Notes: generated by a model from the sequence alone, not told the origin. Counted from the stretch's first letter, positions 1 through 8,243 are shown. The stretch: DNA of 64,000 bases from Actinomycetota bacterium (GCA_009704945.1 WLDG01000003.1:1-64000); one strand, 5' to 3'. A program made the numbers and translations.

Positions 1-605
1 TACCGGTTGATCCAACTGAGCGTGAACAGCGCAGAGGTTCACGCGAGCGTGGCCCACGTGCTGAGCGCAAAGACCGTGAGGACAAGTCCAGTCCATTCCT
101 AGAGCGTGTTGTAACCATCAACCGCGTTGCCAAGGTGGTTAAGGGTGGTCGACGCTTCGCGTTCACCGCACTAGTCGTCGTCGGTGATGGTCAGGGCATG
201 GTCGGCATTGGATATGGCAAGGCAAAAGAAGTTCCAGCTGCGATTGCTAAGGGTGTTGAGGAAGCTAAGAAGAGCTTCTTCCGCGTTCCTAGAATCGGCT
301 CCACCATCCCGCACCCAGTGCAGGGTGAAGCAGCTGCTGGTGTAGTACTTCTTCGTCCAGCTGCCGCTGGTACCGGTGTAATCGCCGGTGGTCCAGTTCG
401 TGCTGTGCTCGAGTGTGCAGGTGTGGCGGATGTTCTATCCAAGTCACTTGGCTCAAACAACACCATCAACATTGTTCACGCAACCATCGCTGCACTTCGC
501 CAGCTTGAGGAGCCAACTAGCGTGGCAACTCGACGCGGCAAGACTGTGGCTGAGGTTGCGCCAGCAAGATTGCGTGGAGAAGTTGTGAAGGCAGGTGCTA
601 ACTAA
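1..605 (+). CDS. rpsE: 30S ribosomal protein S5 (5' end outside window)
   Basis: S5 of the small ribosomal subunit, involved in decoding fidelity and mRNA entry. The reading frame is open from base 3, so the start lies upstream of the window. The visible part begins with an arginine/glutamate-rich stretch typical of extended actinobacterial S5 N-termini. It continues with the double-stranded RNA-binding S5 domain (VVKGGRRF, then [12 protein letters not shown]) and the C-terminal domain (AGPV-like GGPVRAVLE, then SNNTINIV). The stop TAA at 603-605 overlaps the ATG of rpmD by one base (TAATG), the usual sign of translational coupling in the spc operon. Identification is secure; only the N-terminus is missing. 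Confidence 0.97.
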   Translation, partial: PVDPTEREQRRGSRERGPRAERKDREDKSSPFLERVVTINRVAKVVKGGRRFAFTALVVVGDGQGMVGIGYGKAKEVPAAIAKGVEEAKKSFFRVPRIGSTIPHPVQGEAAAGVVLLRPAAAGTGVIAGGPVRAVLECAGVADVLSKSLGSNNTINIVHATIAALRQLEEPTSVATRRGKTVAEVAPARLRGEVVKAGAN

Positions 606-790
606 TGGCCGCTCGTCTAAAAGTTACCCAAGTAAAAAGTTCAAATGGTGGACAGCAGTTCCAGCGTGATTCACTGCGCACCCTTGGTCTGAAGCGAATC
701 GGCGACATCGTCGTTCGTGAAGACAACAAGAGTGTGCGTGGGCTAGTCGCTGCAGTTGCTCACCTCGTGAAGGTTGAGGAGATCGACTAA
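605..790 (+). CDS. rpmD: 50S ribosomal protein L30
   Basis: L30, a small protein of the large ribosomal subunit, 61 residues, which is the normal bacterial length. It opens with an [11 protein letters not shown] strand and carries TLGLKRIGD, the conserved L30 turn. It lies between rpsE and rplO as in nearly all bacteria. Both junctions are one-base TAATG overlaps, which fixes the ATG at 605 and suggests that rpsE, rpmD and rplO are translated as a coupled unit. Confidence 0.96.
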   Translation: MAARLKVTQVKSSNGGQQFQRDSLRTLGLKRIGDIVVREDNKSVRGLVAAVAHLVKVEEID

Positions 791-1485
791 TGGCTGAAGC
801 AAAAAAGCCAGCAGCTAAGAAGCCTGCTGCAAAACCTGCAGCGAAGAAGACCGCTGCTCCTAAGACTGCCGCTAAGCCTGCTGCAAAGAAAACTGCAGCT
901 AAGCCAGCTGCTAAGGCAACCACCAAGGCAACTACTAAGCCAGCTGCTGAAAAAGCAGCACCGGCTGAAGCAGTAGCACCAGTTGCCAAGGCTCCTGCTG
1001 CTAAGCCGGCTAAGCCTGCTGCGAAGAAAGTGCAGAAAGAAAAGTCTGCAATTCTTCGTCTTCACCACCTTCGTCCAGCCCCTGGCGCGAAGAAGGAAAA
1101 GACTCGTAAGGGTCTGGGTGAGGGTTCCAAGGGTAAGACCGCAGGCCGCGGTACCAAGGGAACTGGCGCTCGTACCACCACTCGCCTCGGTTTCGAAGGT
1201 GGCGGTGTGAACCTAGTTATGCGCACTCCTAAGCTGCACGGATTCAAAAACCCGTTCAAGGTGGAGTACCAGGTTGTCAATGTGGCAGCTCTTGGCGAGC
1301 TTTACCCGCAGGGCGGCAAGGTTACAGTCACTGATTTAGTGGCCAAGGGCGCTGTTCGTAAGGGCAAGCCAGTCAAGGTCCTAGGCAACGGAGACGTCTC
1401 AGTTAAGCTGGAGGTCGTTGTTGACAAGGTATCGCAGTCGGCAAAGACCAAGATTGAAGCTGCCGGTGGCAGCGTCAACGGCTAA
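790..1485 (+). CDS. rplO: 50S ribosomal protein L15 with long basic N-terminal extension
   Basis: L15 is a late-assembling protein of the large subunit. The conserved core starts near residue 87 ([12 protein letters not shown]) and includes [26 protein letters not shown] and the C-terminal [10 protein letters not shown] region. At 231 residues the protein is about 85 longer than a usual L15 of about 147. The excess is an N-terminal Lys/Ala/Pro low-complexity tail of PAAKK/KPAAK units that resembles histone H1 or HupB tails. The ATG at 790 overlaps the rpmD stop (TAATG) and no start with a better ribosome-binding site is seen near the core, so the tail is probably translated. Function of the tail is unknown: extra rRNA contact is a guess. 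Confidence 0.95.
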   Translation: MAEAKKPAAKKPAAKPAAKKTAAPKTAAKPAAKKTAAKPAAKATTKATTKPAAEKAAPAEAVAPVAKAPAAKPAKPAAKKVQKEKSAILRLHHLRPAPGAKKEKTRKGLGEGSKGKTAGRGTKGTGARTTTRLGFEGGGVNLVMRTPKLHGFKNPFKVEYQVVNVAALGELYPQGGKVTVTDLVAKGAVRKGKPVKVLGNGDVSVKLEVVVDKVSQSAKTKIEAAGGSVNG

Positions 1486-1505
1486 ATAGCCATCGGAGGT
1501 GCAGG

Positions 1506-2822
1506 GTGATTCAAGCCATAGTTAGAGCGTTCAAGACGCCAGATCTGCGTAGGAAGCTTTTCTTTACGCTAGCTCTGATTGCTGTCTTCAGACTTGGCTC
1601 GTTCATCCCTGCGCCAAACGTGGACTACACCAATGTCCAGCAGTGTTTGGCTCAAACTCAGACCACCTCTGGTCTATATGAGCTGGTAAACCTGTTCTCT
1701 GGTGGAGCGCTACTGCAGCTATCCATCTTTGCCCTGGGCATCATGCCTTACATCACAGCTTCGATCATCACGCAGCTACTGCGCGTTGTGATCCCACGCT
1801 TTGAGACACTGTATAAAGAAGGTGCAGCTGGCCAGTCCAAGCTGACCCAGTACACCCGTTACCTAACCATCGCACTAGCTCTGCTGCAGTCCACCACCTT
1901 GGTGACCGTGGCAAGACAGGGAGCACTATTTGGTGCCGACTGTACGCTGCCAATTTTGGTGAACACCGACGCCCTTTCAATCACCCTGATGGTCATGACC
2001 ATGACTGCAGGAACTGGTTTGATTATGTGGCTGGGTGAGCTCATCACCGAGCGCGGTGTTGGTAATGGAATGTCTCTACTGATCTTCACCTCGATTGCAT
2101 CAACCTTCCCATCCTCACTTCTGCAGATTCTGCAGACCAGAACTGTTGAAATCTTCGTCATCGTGATGGCTGTTGGTTTCTTGGTGGTTGCGCTGGTTGT
2201 GTTGGTAGAAGAGTCACAGCGCAGAATTCCTGTGCAGTACGCAAAGAGAATGGTTGGTCGTAAGGCTTACGGTGGTCAGTCCACCTACATCCCAGTGAAG
2301 GTAAACACCGCTGGTGTTATCCCGGTTATCTTTGCCTCCTCTATGCTTTACCTGCCTGCACTGCTAGCGCAGTTCAACCAACCAGATCCAACTACTGGTC
2401 AGGTTGCTCCGTGGGTTACCTTTATTTCTACCTACCTAACCAATGGTGATCACCCGGTTTACATGGCGCTTTACTTTGCGCTGATCGTCGGATTCACCTA
2501 CTTCTATGTTGCAATTACTTTGAACCCTGAGGAAATCAGCGACAACATGAAGAAGTACGGTGGATTTATCCCTGGTATTCGTGCCGGTCGTCCAACCACT
2601 GATTACCTGGACTACGTGATCTCTAGAATCACTGCTCCCGGTGCTATCTACCTAGGTTTGATTGCTTTAATTCCACTGGTTGCATTTAGTGCGATTGGAA
2701 CTAACCAGAACTTCCCATTCGGTGGAACTTCGATTCTGATCATCGTTGGTGTTGGTCTGCAGACTGTGAAGCAGATTAACGCTCAGATGGAACAGCGTAA
2801 TTACGAGGGCCTACTGCGGTGA
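1506..2822 (+). CDS. secY: Preprotein translocase channel subunit SecY
   Basis: SecY forms the membrane pore of the Sec translocon with SecE and SecG and exports or inserts proteins. The 438-residue product has about ten hydrophobic segments, the plug-region stretch FSGGALLQLSIFALGIMPYI, the QAERRIPVQYAKR-like motif (ESQRRIPVQYAKRMVG) of the cytosolic loop, and a C-terminal YEGLLR. The start is GTG at 1506 with GGAGG about eight bases upstream. Its TGA stop overlaps the adk start (GTGA). Position between rplO and adk is the standard spc-operon arrangement. Confidence 0.97.
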   Translation: MIQAIVRAFKTPDLRRKLFFTLALIAVFRLGSFIPAPNVDYTNVQQCLAQTQTTSGLYELVNLFSGGALLQLSIFALGIMPYITASIITQLLRVVIPRFETLYKEGAAGQSKLTQYTRYLTIALALLQSTTLVTVARQGALFGADCTLPILVNTDALSITLMVMTMTAGTGLIMWLGELITERGVGNGMSLLIFTSIASTFPSSLLQILQTRTVEIFVIVMAVGFLVVALVVLVEESQRRIPVQYAKRMVGRKAYGGQSTYIPVKVNTAGVIPVIFASSMLYLPALLAQFNQPDPTTGQVAPWVTFISTYLTNGDHPVYMALYFALIVGFTYFYVAITLNPEEISDNMKKYGGFIPGIRAGRPTTDYLDYVISRITAPGAIYLGLIALIPLVAFSAIGTNQNFPFGGTSILIIVGVGLQTVKQINAQMEQRNYEGLLR

Positions 2823-3400
2823 TCCGGTTACTCCTGATCGGTCCACCAGGTGCCGGGAAGGGAACCCAGGCAGCGGAGCTTGCCAAGTACTTCGGGATTC
2901 CTGCTATCTCCACCGGGGACATTTTCCGTGAGAACGTAAGAAACGAAACCGAGCTTGGACTAAAAGCGAAAGCTTTTATGGATCGCGGTGAATACGTTCC
3001 TGATTCTCTAACCAATGAACTAGTTCGTGACCGTCTTTCAAAACCAGATGCCCAAGTCGGTTTCCTATTAGACGGTTTTCCAAGAACCATTGATCAGGTA
3101 ACCGAACTTGATCAGATTTTGCATGATTCAAATAAGAAGCTAGATGCTGTTGTTCAGCTAACTGCCGATGGCGATGAACTTGTTCGCAGACTCTCCGGTC
3201 GAGCACTTGAGCAGGGTAGAAGCGATGACACCCCAGATGTGATTCAGCGCCGACTTTCCGTTTATGAGGAGCAAACTGCTCCACTGATTGATGTTTATGT
3301 TTCGCGTGGTGCGGTAGCGATGATTGATGGCCTTGGCGATGTTGAGGAAGTTACCGGAAGAATCATCGAAGCACTGGCAGCGCGTGGTTTTAGCAAATGA
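2819..3400 (+). CDS. adk: Adenylate kinase
   Basis: Interconverts ATP + AMP and two ADP. The 193-residue protein has the P-loop GPPGAGKGT at residues 8-16, the AMP-binding STGD and GFPRT motifs, and a short lid (RALEQGRSDDTP) lacking the four-cysteine zinc finger. It is therefore the short type common in Actinobacteria. The start is GTG at 2819, inside the secY stop. The gene ends in an ATGA overlap with map. Normal length and intact catalytic arginines. Confidence 0.96.
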   Translation: MIRLLLIGPPGAGKGTQAAELAKYFGIPAISTGDIFRENVRNETELGLKAKAFMDRGEYVPDSLTNELVRDRLSKPDAQVGFLLDGFPRTIDQVTELDQILHDSNKKLDAVVQLTADGDELVRRLSGRALEQGRSDDTPDVIQRRLSVYEEQTAPLIDVYVSRGAVAMIDGLGDVEEVTGRIIEALAARGFSK

Positions 3401-4221
3401 GAAAAAGCTACACACTCAAAACTGACGAAGAGATTCGTAAGATGCGAGTGGCTGGGCTACTCACCGCCCAAGCTCTTGCCAATGTTCGCGCAGCTGCTAA
3501 ACCGGGTGTTACCACTTTGGAACTTGATGCAATTGCAGAAAAAACCATTCTTGATGGCGGGGGAGTTCCTAACTTCAAAATGGTGCCGGGCTATTTCCAC
3601 ACCATTTGTGCATCTATCAATAGCGAAGTAGTTCACGGCATTCCGTCTAATCGTGAGCTCAAGGCTGGCGATCTTCTCTCCGTTGATTGCGGAGCTGAAG
3701 TGGATGGCTGGAATGGCGATAGTGCTATTTCAATTGTGGTTCCTGGTGATGATTCAGATTTAGCAAAGCAAAGACAAACTCAGTCGGATGTTTGTGAGGA
3801 AGCACTCTGGGCAGGTATTGCAGCTTTTGCAACTGGCAGCAAACTAAACGACATTGGGATTGCTATTCAGGATTATGTGCTTAGCCAGGGACCCTATGGA
3901 ATTCTCCAGCAATACATAGGGCATGGAATTGGTCGCTCGATGCACGAGGATCCAGCTGTTTTCAACTACAAGACCCGCGATGCGGGACCTAAGTTGGTGG
4001 CGGGAATATGCCTGGCGATCGAGCCGATGATTACCGCTGGCGACCAGGAGACCTTCATCCAAGATGATGACTGGACGGTGGAGACCATGGATGGGTCAGA
4101 CGGGGCTCACTGGGAGCACTCGGTGGCGCGGCATTCCCAGGGAATCTGGGTTCTAACTGCCCCGGATGGCGGAAAATCAAGGCTGGCCCGCTATGGCGTG
4201 GTGCCGGTGGAGCTCAACTAG
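3397..4221 (+). CDS. map: Methionine aminopeptidase, type I
   Basis: Removes the initiator methionine from nascent proteins whose second residue is small. The 274-residue pita-bread enzyme shows all five metal ligands: two aspartates in DCGAEVDGWNGD, the histidine of GHGIGRSMHEDP, and the glutamates of AIEPMI and WEHSVA. The ATG at 3397 overlaps the adk stop (ATGA). It follows secY-adk as in other Actinobacteria. After it comes a 120-base gap with a probable promoter for infA. Confidence 0.95.
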   Translation: MRKSYTLKTDEEIRKMRVAGLLTAQALANVRAAAKPGVTTLELDAIAEKTILDGGGVPNFKMVPGYFHTICASINSEVVHGIPSNRELKAGDLLSVDCGAEVDGWNGDSAISIVVPGDDSDLAKQRQTQSDVCEEALWAGIAAFATGSKLNDIGIAIQDYVLSQGPYGILQQYIGHGIGRSMHEDPAVFNYKTRDAGPKLVAGICLAIEPMITAGDQETFIQDDDWTVETMDGSDGAHWEHSVARHSQGIWVLTAPDGGKSRLARYGVVPVELN

Positions 4222-4250
4222 CCCCACTAGCATTAGCGGCTAAAAACCCC

Positions 4251-4256
4251 TAGACT
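4251..4256 (+). promoter_or_regulatory. Candidate -10 box upstream of infA
   Basis: TAGACT fits the actinobacterial TANNNT pattern and lies in the map-infA gap. The surrounding ACCCCTAGACTTGC is repeated almost exactly before rplM (8204-8217), where a clear -35 exists. Here the -35 is weak. The resulting leader would be about 80 bases. A second possible -35, TTGACG at 4292-4297, has no good -10 partner. Confidence 0.4.
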
Positions 4257-4343
4257 TGCCATTCGGCGTTTCTGACGTGAAAACCCTTTGCTTGACGGCC
4301 TTGGTCTTTTCATGTTTGTTGCGCTCAACGTAGTGAAGTGAGT

Positions 4344-4565
4344 ATGGCCAATAAAGACGGCGTAATTGAGATTGAAGGCGTAGTCAAAGAAGCTCTACCG
4401 AACGCAATGTTCAGAGTTGAATTGACAAACGGACACTTAGTCCTCGCTCATATCTCAGGAAAAATGCGACAGCACTATATCCGCATCCTTCCAGAGGATC
4501 GTGTGATTGTAGAGCTTTCGACTTACGACCTGACTCGCGGCCGAATCATTTACCGCTACAAATAA
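4344..4565 (+). CDS. infA: Translation initiation factor IF-1
   Basis: IF-1 binds the ribosomal A site during initiation. It is a single OB-fold S1-type domain: [46 protein letters not shown], and ending in GRIIYRYK. I chose ATG 4344, giving 73 residues, because it yields the canonical N-terminus. A GTG two codons upstream at 4338 is the alternative. It starts the alpha-operon-like group infA-rpmJ-rpsM-rpsK-rpoA-rplQ. Confidence 0.95.
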   Translation: MANKDGVIEIEGVVKEALPNAMFRVELTNGHLVLAHISGKMRQHYIRILPEDRVIVELSTYDLTRGRIIYRYK

Positions 4566-4578
4566 AAAGGATAGGGAC

Positions 4579-4701
4579 ATGAAGGTAAGAGCATCTCTCA
4601 AGTCACTGAAGGACAAGCCGGGTTCAGTGGTAGTGCGTCGTAAGGGCAAGACTTACGTCATTAACAAGAAGAACCCAAAGTTCAAGGCTCGTCAGGGCTA
4701 A
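4579..4701 (+). CDS. rpmJ: 50S ribosomal protein L36, cysteine-free form
   Basis: L36 is the smallest large-subunit protein. The 40-residue product starts [15 protein letters not shown] and ends NPKFKARQG. It lacks the CxxC...C...H zinc-ribbon ligands of the common form and so is the C-minus, zinc-independent type. ATG 4579 follows AGGGA. In many Actinobacteria the zinc-binding 37-residue form sits in this infA-rpmJ-rpsM position and the C-minus form lies elsewhere, often under zinc control. Finding the C-minus form here is notable. It is too short for ordinary gene-length cutoffs. Confidence 0.93.
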   Translation: MKVRASLKSLKDKPGSVVVRRKGKTYVINKKNPKFKARQG

Positions 4702-4717
4702 CAACTAAACAACCAGG

Positions 4718-4787
4718 GCAACTCAAAGCGAAAGCTAACCTCCGGTAGAAGGCCGGAGCCCGATCTGCCAGATTGGGATTGAGTTGC
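4718..4787 (+). ncRNA. Candidate three-way-junction leader RNA before rpsM
   Basis: The rpmJ-rpsM gap can fold into a compact three-way junction. The outer stem is GCAACTCAA (4718-4726) with TTGAGTTGC (4779-4787), nine Watson-Crick pairs. Hairpin 1 is CTCCGG (4740-4745) with CCGGAG (4753-4758) around a 7-base loop. Hairpin 2 is 4759-4766 with 4770-4777, eight pairs including one G-U, around the loop GCC. The rpsM ribosome-binding site lies about 23 bases downstream. This layout resembles ribosomal-protein autoregulatory leaders, but the ligand and the function are inferred only. Confidence 0.5.
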
Positions 4788-4821
4788 TGAAGACCTTCTT
4801 ATTACAACAGGAGTATTCCTT

Positions 4822-5199
4822 ATGGCACGTATAGCAGGAGTTGATATCCCTCGCGACAAGCGAGTGGTTATCGCACTCACCTACATCTACGGAATTGGCC
4901 CAACTCGCTCACGCGAGATTCTGAAGTCAACTTCCATCTCAGAGAGCATCCGAGTTAAGGATCTATCTGATGACCAGCTTGTTTCTCTTCGTGACACGAT
5001 TGAGAAGAACTTCAAGGTTGAGGGTGATCTTCGCCGTGAAGTTGCAGCTGACATTCGTAGAAAAGTTGAAATTGGTTCATACCAAGGTATTCGCCACCGC
5101 AAGGGACTACCAGTCCGCGGTCAGCGCACAAAGACCAACGCTCGCACTCGTAAGGGTCCGAAGCGCACAGTAGCCGGCAAGAAAGTCGCAACCCGCTAG
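4822..5199 (+). CDS. rpsM: 30S ribosomal protein S13
   Basis: S13 sits in the head of the small subunit and contacts the large subunit and P-site tRNA. The 125-residue protein begins [21 protein letters not shown], carries the helix-two-turn-helix [12 protein letters not shown], and has the signature [19 protein letters not shown] followed by a short basic tail. ATG 4822 follows AGGAG. It is preceded by the structured candidate leader at 4718-4787 and followed by rpsK. Confidence 0.97.
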   Translation: MARIAGVDIPRDKRVVIALTYIYGIGPTRSREILKSTSISESIRVKDLSDDQLVSLRDTIEKNFKVEGDLRREVAADIRRKVEIGSYQGIRHRKGLPVRGQRTKTNARTRKGPKRTVAGKKVATR

Positions 5200-5224
5200 C
5201 CGCGGTTTGATTAGGAGATAGAAA

Positions 5225-5644
5225 ATGGCAGCCCCTAAAACCACAGCGGCAAAAGCAACTGGTGCCGCGAAGAAGCCAAGACGTAAAGAGAAGAAGAACG
5301 TCCCAACCGGTCAGGCACACATCCGCTCGACCTTTAACAACACCATCATCACAATCACTGACCCAACTGGCGCAGTGATCTCCTGGTCATCTTCCGGAGA
5401 TGTTGGTTTCAAGGGATCAAGAAAGTCAACTCCATTCGCAGCTCAGCTAGCCGCTGAGAATGCAGCCCGCAAGGCACAAGAGCACGGCCTAAAGAAGGTT
5501 GATGTTTTTGTGAAGGGACCTGGTTCTGGTCGCGAGACTGCAATCCGTTCTCTGCAGGCAGCAGGACTGGAAGTTGGCTCGATTTCCGATGTGACCCCAC
5601 AGGCACACAACGGATGCCGCCCGCCAAAGCGTCGCCGTGTCTAA
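5225..5644 (+). CDS. rpsK: 30S ribosomal protein S11
   Basis: S11 lies on the platform of the small subunit near the mRNA exit. The 139-residue protein has a basic Ala/Lys N-terminal extension usual in Actinobacteria. The core shows [41 protein letters not shown] and [13 protein letters not shown], ending in the conserved PPKRRRV. ATG 5225 has AGGAG upstream. No rpsD (S4) gene follows; the next gene is rpoA after a 77-base gap. Confidence 0.97.
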   Translation: MAAPKTTAAKATGAAKKPRRKEKKNVPTGQAHIRSTFNNTIITITDPTGAVISWSSSGDVGFKGSRKSTPFAAQLAAENAARKAQEHGLKKVDVFVKGPGSGRETAIRSLQAAGLEVGSISDVTPQAHNGCRPPKRRRV

Positions 5645-5721
5645 CTAAAGCTTCAAACAACTTAACAGCCAAGTCAGTACGAGTATCAAATAGTGGGTAC
5701 TCAGACGAAAGGAAATAAATA

Positions 5722-6711
5722 GTGCTAATTGCACAGCGCCCAACCCTGCACGAAGAAGTAGTAAGCGAAACCCGTTCACGTTTCATTCTTGATCCGCTGG
5801 AGCCAGGTTTTGGTTACACCCTAGGTAACTCACTCCGCCGCACCCTGTTGTCCTCGATTCCAGGTGCAGCGGTAACAAACATCCGCATCCAGGGTGTTAG
5901 CCACGAATTCTCCACCGTCCCTGGTGTGAAGGAAGACGTGGTTGAGCTAATTCTTAACATCAAGGAATTGGTGGTTTCCTCTGAGCATGATGCTCCAGTA
6001 GTTGCCCACCTTTCCAAGTCAACTGCCGGTCCAGTTACCGCAGCTGACATTCAGGTGCCAGCCGGTGTCGAGGTACACAACCCAGAGCTAGTGCTAGCCC
6101 ACATCAATGGCAGCGGCAAGCTTGAGATCGAGTTCATCATCGAGCGCGGTCGTGGTTATGTTCAGGCTAGCCAGAACCGTAACCCTGATGCTGAGGCCGG
6201 CGTAATTCCGGTTGATTCGATTTACTCTCCAGTACTAAGAGTTGCCTACCGCGTAGAGGCAACCCGTGCCGGTGAGTTCACCAACTTCGACAAGCTAGTT
6301 ATCGACGTTGAGACCAAGCCATCCACCAAGCCACGCGATGCTGTTGCATCTGCTGGTTCAACCCTGGTTGAGCTATTCGGTCTTGCCAAGGAACTAAACG
6401 CCGAAGCAGAAGGTATTGAGATTGGACCTGCTCCAGTTGAGATGGCAGCATCCAGCGAGCTATCAACTCCAATTGAAGACCTCGACCTAACCGTTCGCTC
6501 CTACAACTGCCTCAAGCGCGAAGGAATTAACACCGTCGCCGAGCTGATTGCATTGAGCGAAGACCAGCTAATGAACATCCGCAACTTCGGTTCGAAGTCA
6601 GTGGATGAGGTTCGCGACAAGCTAGCCAGCCTGGGACTTAGGTTCAAGGATGCAGTACCAGGATTTGACTCCGCCTACTTTGGCGGCGGATACGACGACG
6701 ACCAGATCTAA
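5722..6711 (+). CDS. rpoA: DNA-directed RNA polymerase alpha subunit
   Basis: Alpha dimerises to seed RNA polymerase assembly and contacts promoter UP elements and activators. Residues 1 to about 230 form the N-terminal assembly domain ([20 protein letters not shown], then GYVQASQN). Residues from about 248 form the C-terminal helix-hairpin-helix domain ([17 protein letters not shown], then [13 protein letters not shown]). The start is GTG 5722 with GAAAGGA upstream. The length of 329 fits the family. It lies directly after rpsK, without rpsD between them. Confidence 0.97.
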   Translation: MLIAQRPTLHEEVVSETRSRFILDPLEPGFGYTLGNSLRRTLLSSIPGAAVTNIRIQGVSHEFSTVPGVKEDVVELILNIKELVVSSEHDAPVVAHLSKSTAGPVTAADIQVPAGVEVHNPELVLAHINGSGKLEIEFIIERGRGYVQASQNRNPDAEAGVIPVDSIYSPVLRVAYRVEATRAGEFTNFDKLVIDVETKPSTKPRDAVASAGSTLVELFGLAKELNAEAEGIEIGPAPVEMAASSELSTPIEDLDLTVRSYNCLKREGINTVAELIALSEDQLMNIRNFGSKSVDEVRDKLASLGLRFKDAVPGFDSAYFGGGYDDDQI

Positions 6712-6728
6712 GGCGCAAGGAGAAACTA

Positions 6729-7313
6729 ATGCCTACCCCAACTAAGGGCCCACGTCTCGGAGGCGGACCAGCTCACGAGCGACTAATGCTCAACAACATG
6801 GCGACCTCGCTGTTCAAGCATGGCAAGATCACCACTACTGAGACCAGAGCAAAGCGTCTGCGTCCGGTGGCTGAGCGCCTAATCACCTTCGCTAAGCGAG
6901 GAGATTTGGCATCACGTCGTCGTGTAATGCAGTCGGTGCTGGACAAGTCTGTTGTGCACGAGCTGTTCACCGTAATTGCTCCACAGGTTAATGACCGTCA
7001 GGGCGGCTACACCCGTGTAACCAAACTAGGTTTCCGCAAGGGTGACAACGCTCCGATGGCAGTGATTGAACTTGTTCTCGAGCCAGTGACTTCAAACCCA
7101 AGAACCAACAAGGTCAAGCTAACCAACAACGTTGCAACTGCCGGCGCAGCCGCTGCAGCTGCAGCACCTGCCGCTGAGGTAGTCGAAGAAGTAGCAGCAG
7201 AGGCTGTTACCGAGGCACCGGTTGAAGAAGTTGTGGCTGAAGCTCCAGCAGCCGAGGAAGCAGTAGCGGAAGCTCCTGCCGAAGAGGCAGCTGCTGAAGA
7301 GAAGTCCGAATAG
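6729..7313 (+). CDS. rplQ: 50S ribosomal protein L17 with acidic C-terminal tail
   Basis: L17 lines the surface near the polypeptide exit of the large subunit. The conserved core covers residues 1 to about 120 ([55 protein letters not shown]). Beyond a short basic linker, residues from about 137 to 194 form an Ala/Glu/Val/Pro low-complexity tail with many glutamates and only one lysine near the end. Acidic L17 tails occur in other Actinobacteria. This one is the charge opposite of the basic L15 tail in the same ribosomal cluster. ATG 6729 follows AAGGAG. Confidence 0.95.
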   Translation: MPTPTKGPRLGGGPAHERLMLNNMATSLFKHGKITTTETRAKRLRPVAERLITFAKRGDLASRRRVMQSVLDKSVVHELFTVIAPQVNDRQGGYTRVTKLGFRKGDNAPMAVIELVLEPVTSNPRTNKVKLTNNVATAGAAAAAAAPAAEVVEEVAAEAVTEAPVEEVVAEAPAAEEAVAEAPAEEAAAEEKSE

Positions 7314-7324
7314 GAATTAATTCC

Positions 7325-8188
7325 ATGAGTGCGCCCGCTGGAGTTTCCGGCGGGCTTACTCGTTTTCGGATCGACCTTTCCTATGACGGAACTGACTTTG
7401 CTGGTTGGGCAAAGCAGCCAAACCTAAGAACTGTTCAAGGTGAGCTTCTTCGAGCACTCACTGAGATTCTTGGCAAGAGTTCTGAAGACTTCTATATGAG
7501 AGTCGGGGGCAGAACTGATGCGGGTGTTCATGCTGATCACCAGGTTTGCCACATCGACCTTAGCGATGCCCAGCTCAAGCGAATTGGTCGAAATCCTCTG
7601 AGTCCTAGCAGGATCAATTCACTGTTGCCCACAGACATTTCAGTTTTGGCTGTGCAACTTGCTAAGCCTGGTTTTGACGCCAGATTTTCAGCCATTGGCA
7701 GAAGTTATGTTTATGCCATTGCTGATAGTGAGTGTGCCCCTAATCCGAAGTGGGTTCGCTACACCCTCACTCACCCCCGACTTCTGTCGGTCGAGAAGAT
7801 GAATTCAGCCGCCAAGAAGCTCATTGGATTGAAAGACTTCGGGGCTTTTTGTAAGCCAAGGGAGGGTGCCACCACCATCCGGGAGCTCAAGAAGCTAACG
7901 GTCAAGCGCGAGAAAGATGGCCGAATTTTGGTCTTTGTTTCAGCCGATGCCTTTTGCCACAACATGGTTCGGGCGCTGGTGGGAGCTCTAATGGCGGCTG
8001 GCGAGGGCAAGCTAAGCCCGACGGAGCTTGCCAAGCTACAGCAGGCAGCCAAGCGGACCAGTGCCTTCAAGGTGGTGGGACCGCAGGGGCTGAGCCTTTC
8101 CGAGATCCGCTATCCGGCTGCCAGCCAGCTGGCCAAACAGGCCGAAAAAGCCCGAAATATCAGGTCTTCCGAGGAAATTTCCGTTTGA
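7325..8188 (+). CDS. truA: tRNA pseudouridine synthase A
   Basis: Makes pseudouridine at tRNA positions 38-40. The 287-residue protein has the FRIDLSYDGTDFAGWAKQP opening and the catalytic aspartate in GGRTDAGVHA. Later come RSYVYAI and FCHNMVRALVGALMAAGEGK. The start ATG 7325 lies 11 bases after rplQ, as in most Actinobacteria. Its stop TGA (8186-8188) sits inside the TTGACC -35 box of the next operon. The C-terminal 30 residues are a variable tail. Confidence 0.95.
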   Translation: MSAPAGVSGGLTRFRIDLSYDGTDFAGWAKQPNLRTVQGELLRALTEILGKSSEDFYMRVGGRTDAGVHADHQVCHIDLSDAQLKRIGRNPLSPSRINSLLPTDISVLAVQLAKPGFDARFSAIGRSYVYAIADSECAPNPKWVRYTLTHPRLLSVEKMNSAAKKLIGLKDFGAFCKPREGATTIRELKKLTVKREKDGRILVFVSADAFCHNMVRALVGALMAAGEGKLSPTELAKLQQAAKRTSAFKVVGPQGLSLSEIRYPAASQLAKQAEKARNIRSSEEISV

Positions 8189-8214
8189 CCAGGGGCCTTC
8201 AAACCCCCTAGACT
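8185..8214 (+). promoter_or_regulatory. Promoter of rplM-rpsI
   Basis: TTGACC at 8185-8190 and TAGACT at 8209-8214 are separated by 18 bases, close to the sigma-70/RpoD-like consensus. The -35 box contains the truA stop codon TGA. Transcription would begin near 8221, giving a leader of about 70 bases. It is the clearest two-box promoter in the window besides that of groES. Confidence 0.65.
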
Positions 8215-8219
8215 TGCTC

Positions 8220-8243
8220 ACTGGCCCAGGAAATAGGGCCAGT
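8220..8243 (+). promoter_or_regulatory. Hairpin at the 5' end of the rplM leader
   Basis: ACTGGCCC (8220-8227) and GGGCCAGT (8236-8243) form a perfect eight-pair stem around the eight-base loop AGGAAATA, right at the predicted transcription start. No T-run follows, so it is not a terminator. It could stabilise the mRNA or be an L13-type autoregulatory site; both are inference. Confidence 0.4.

Noticed and set aside
624..989. Antisense open frame of 121 codons opposite rpmD-rplO
   Set aside because: It is a by-product of the repetitive Lys/Ala codons of the L15 tail; its product is low-complexity Ala/Val/Gly and there is no ribosome-binding site or promoter.
5676..5705. Small inverted repeat before rpoA
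   Set aside because: Only five pairs around a long loop; no support beyond chance.
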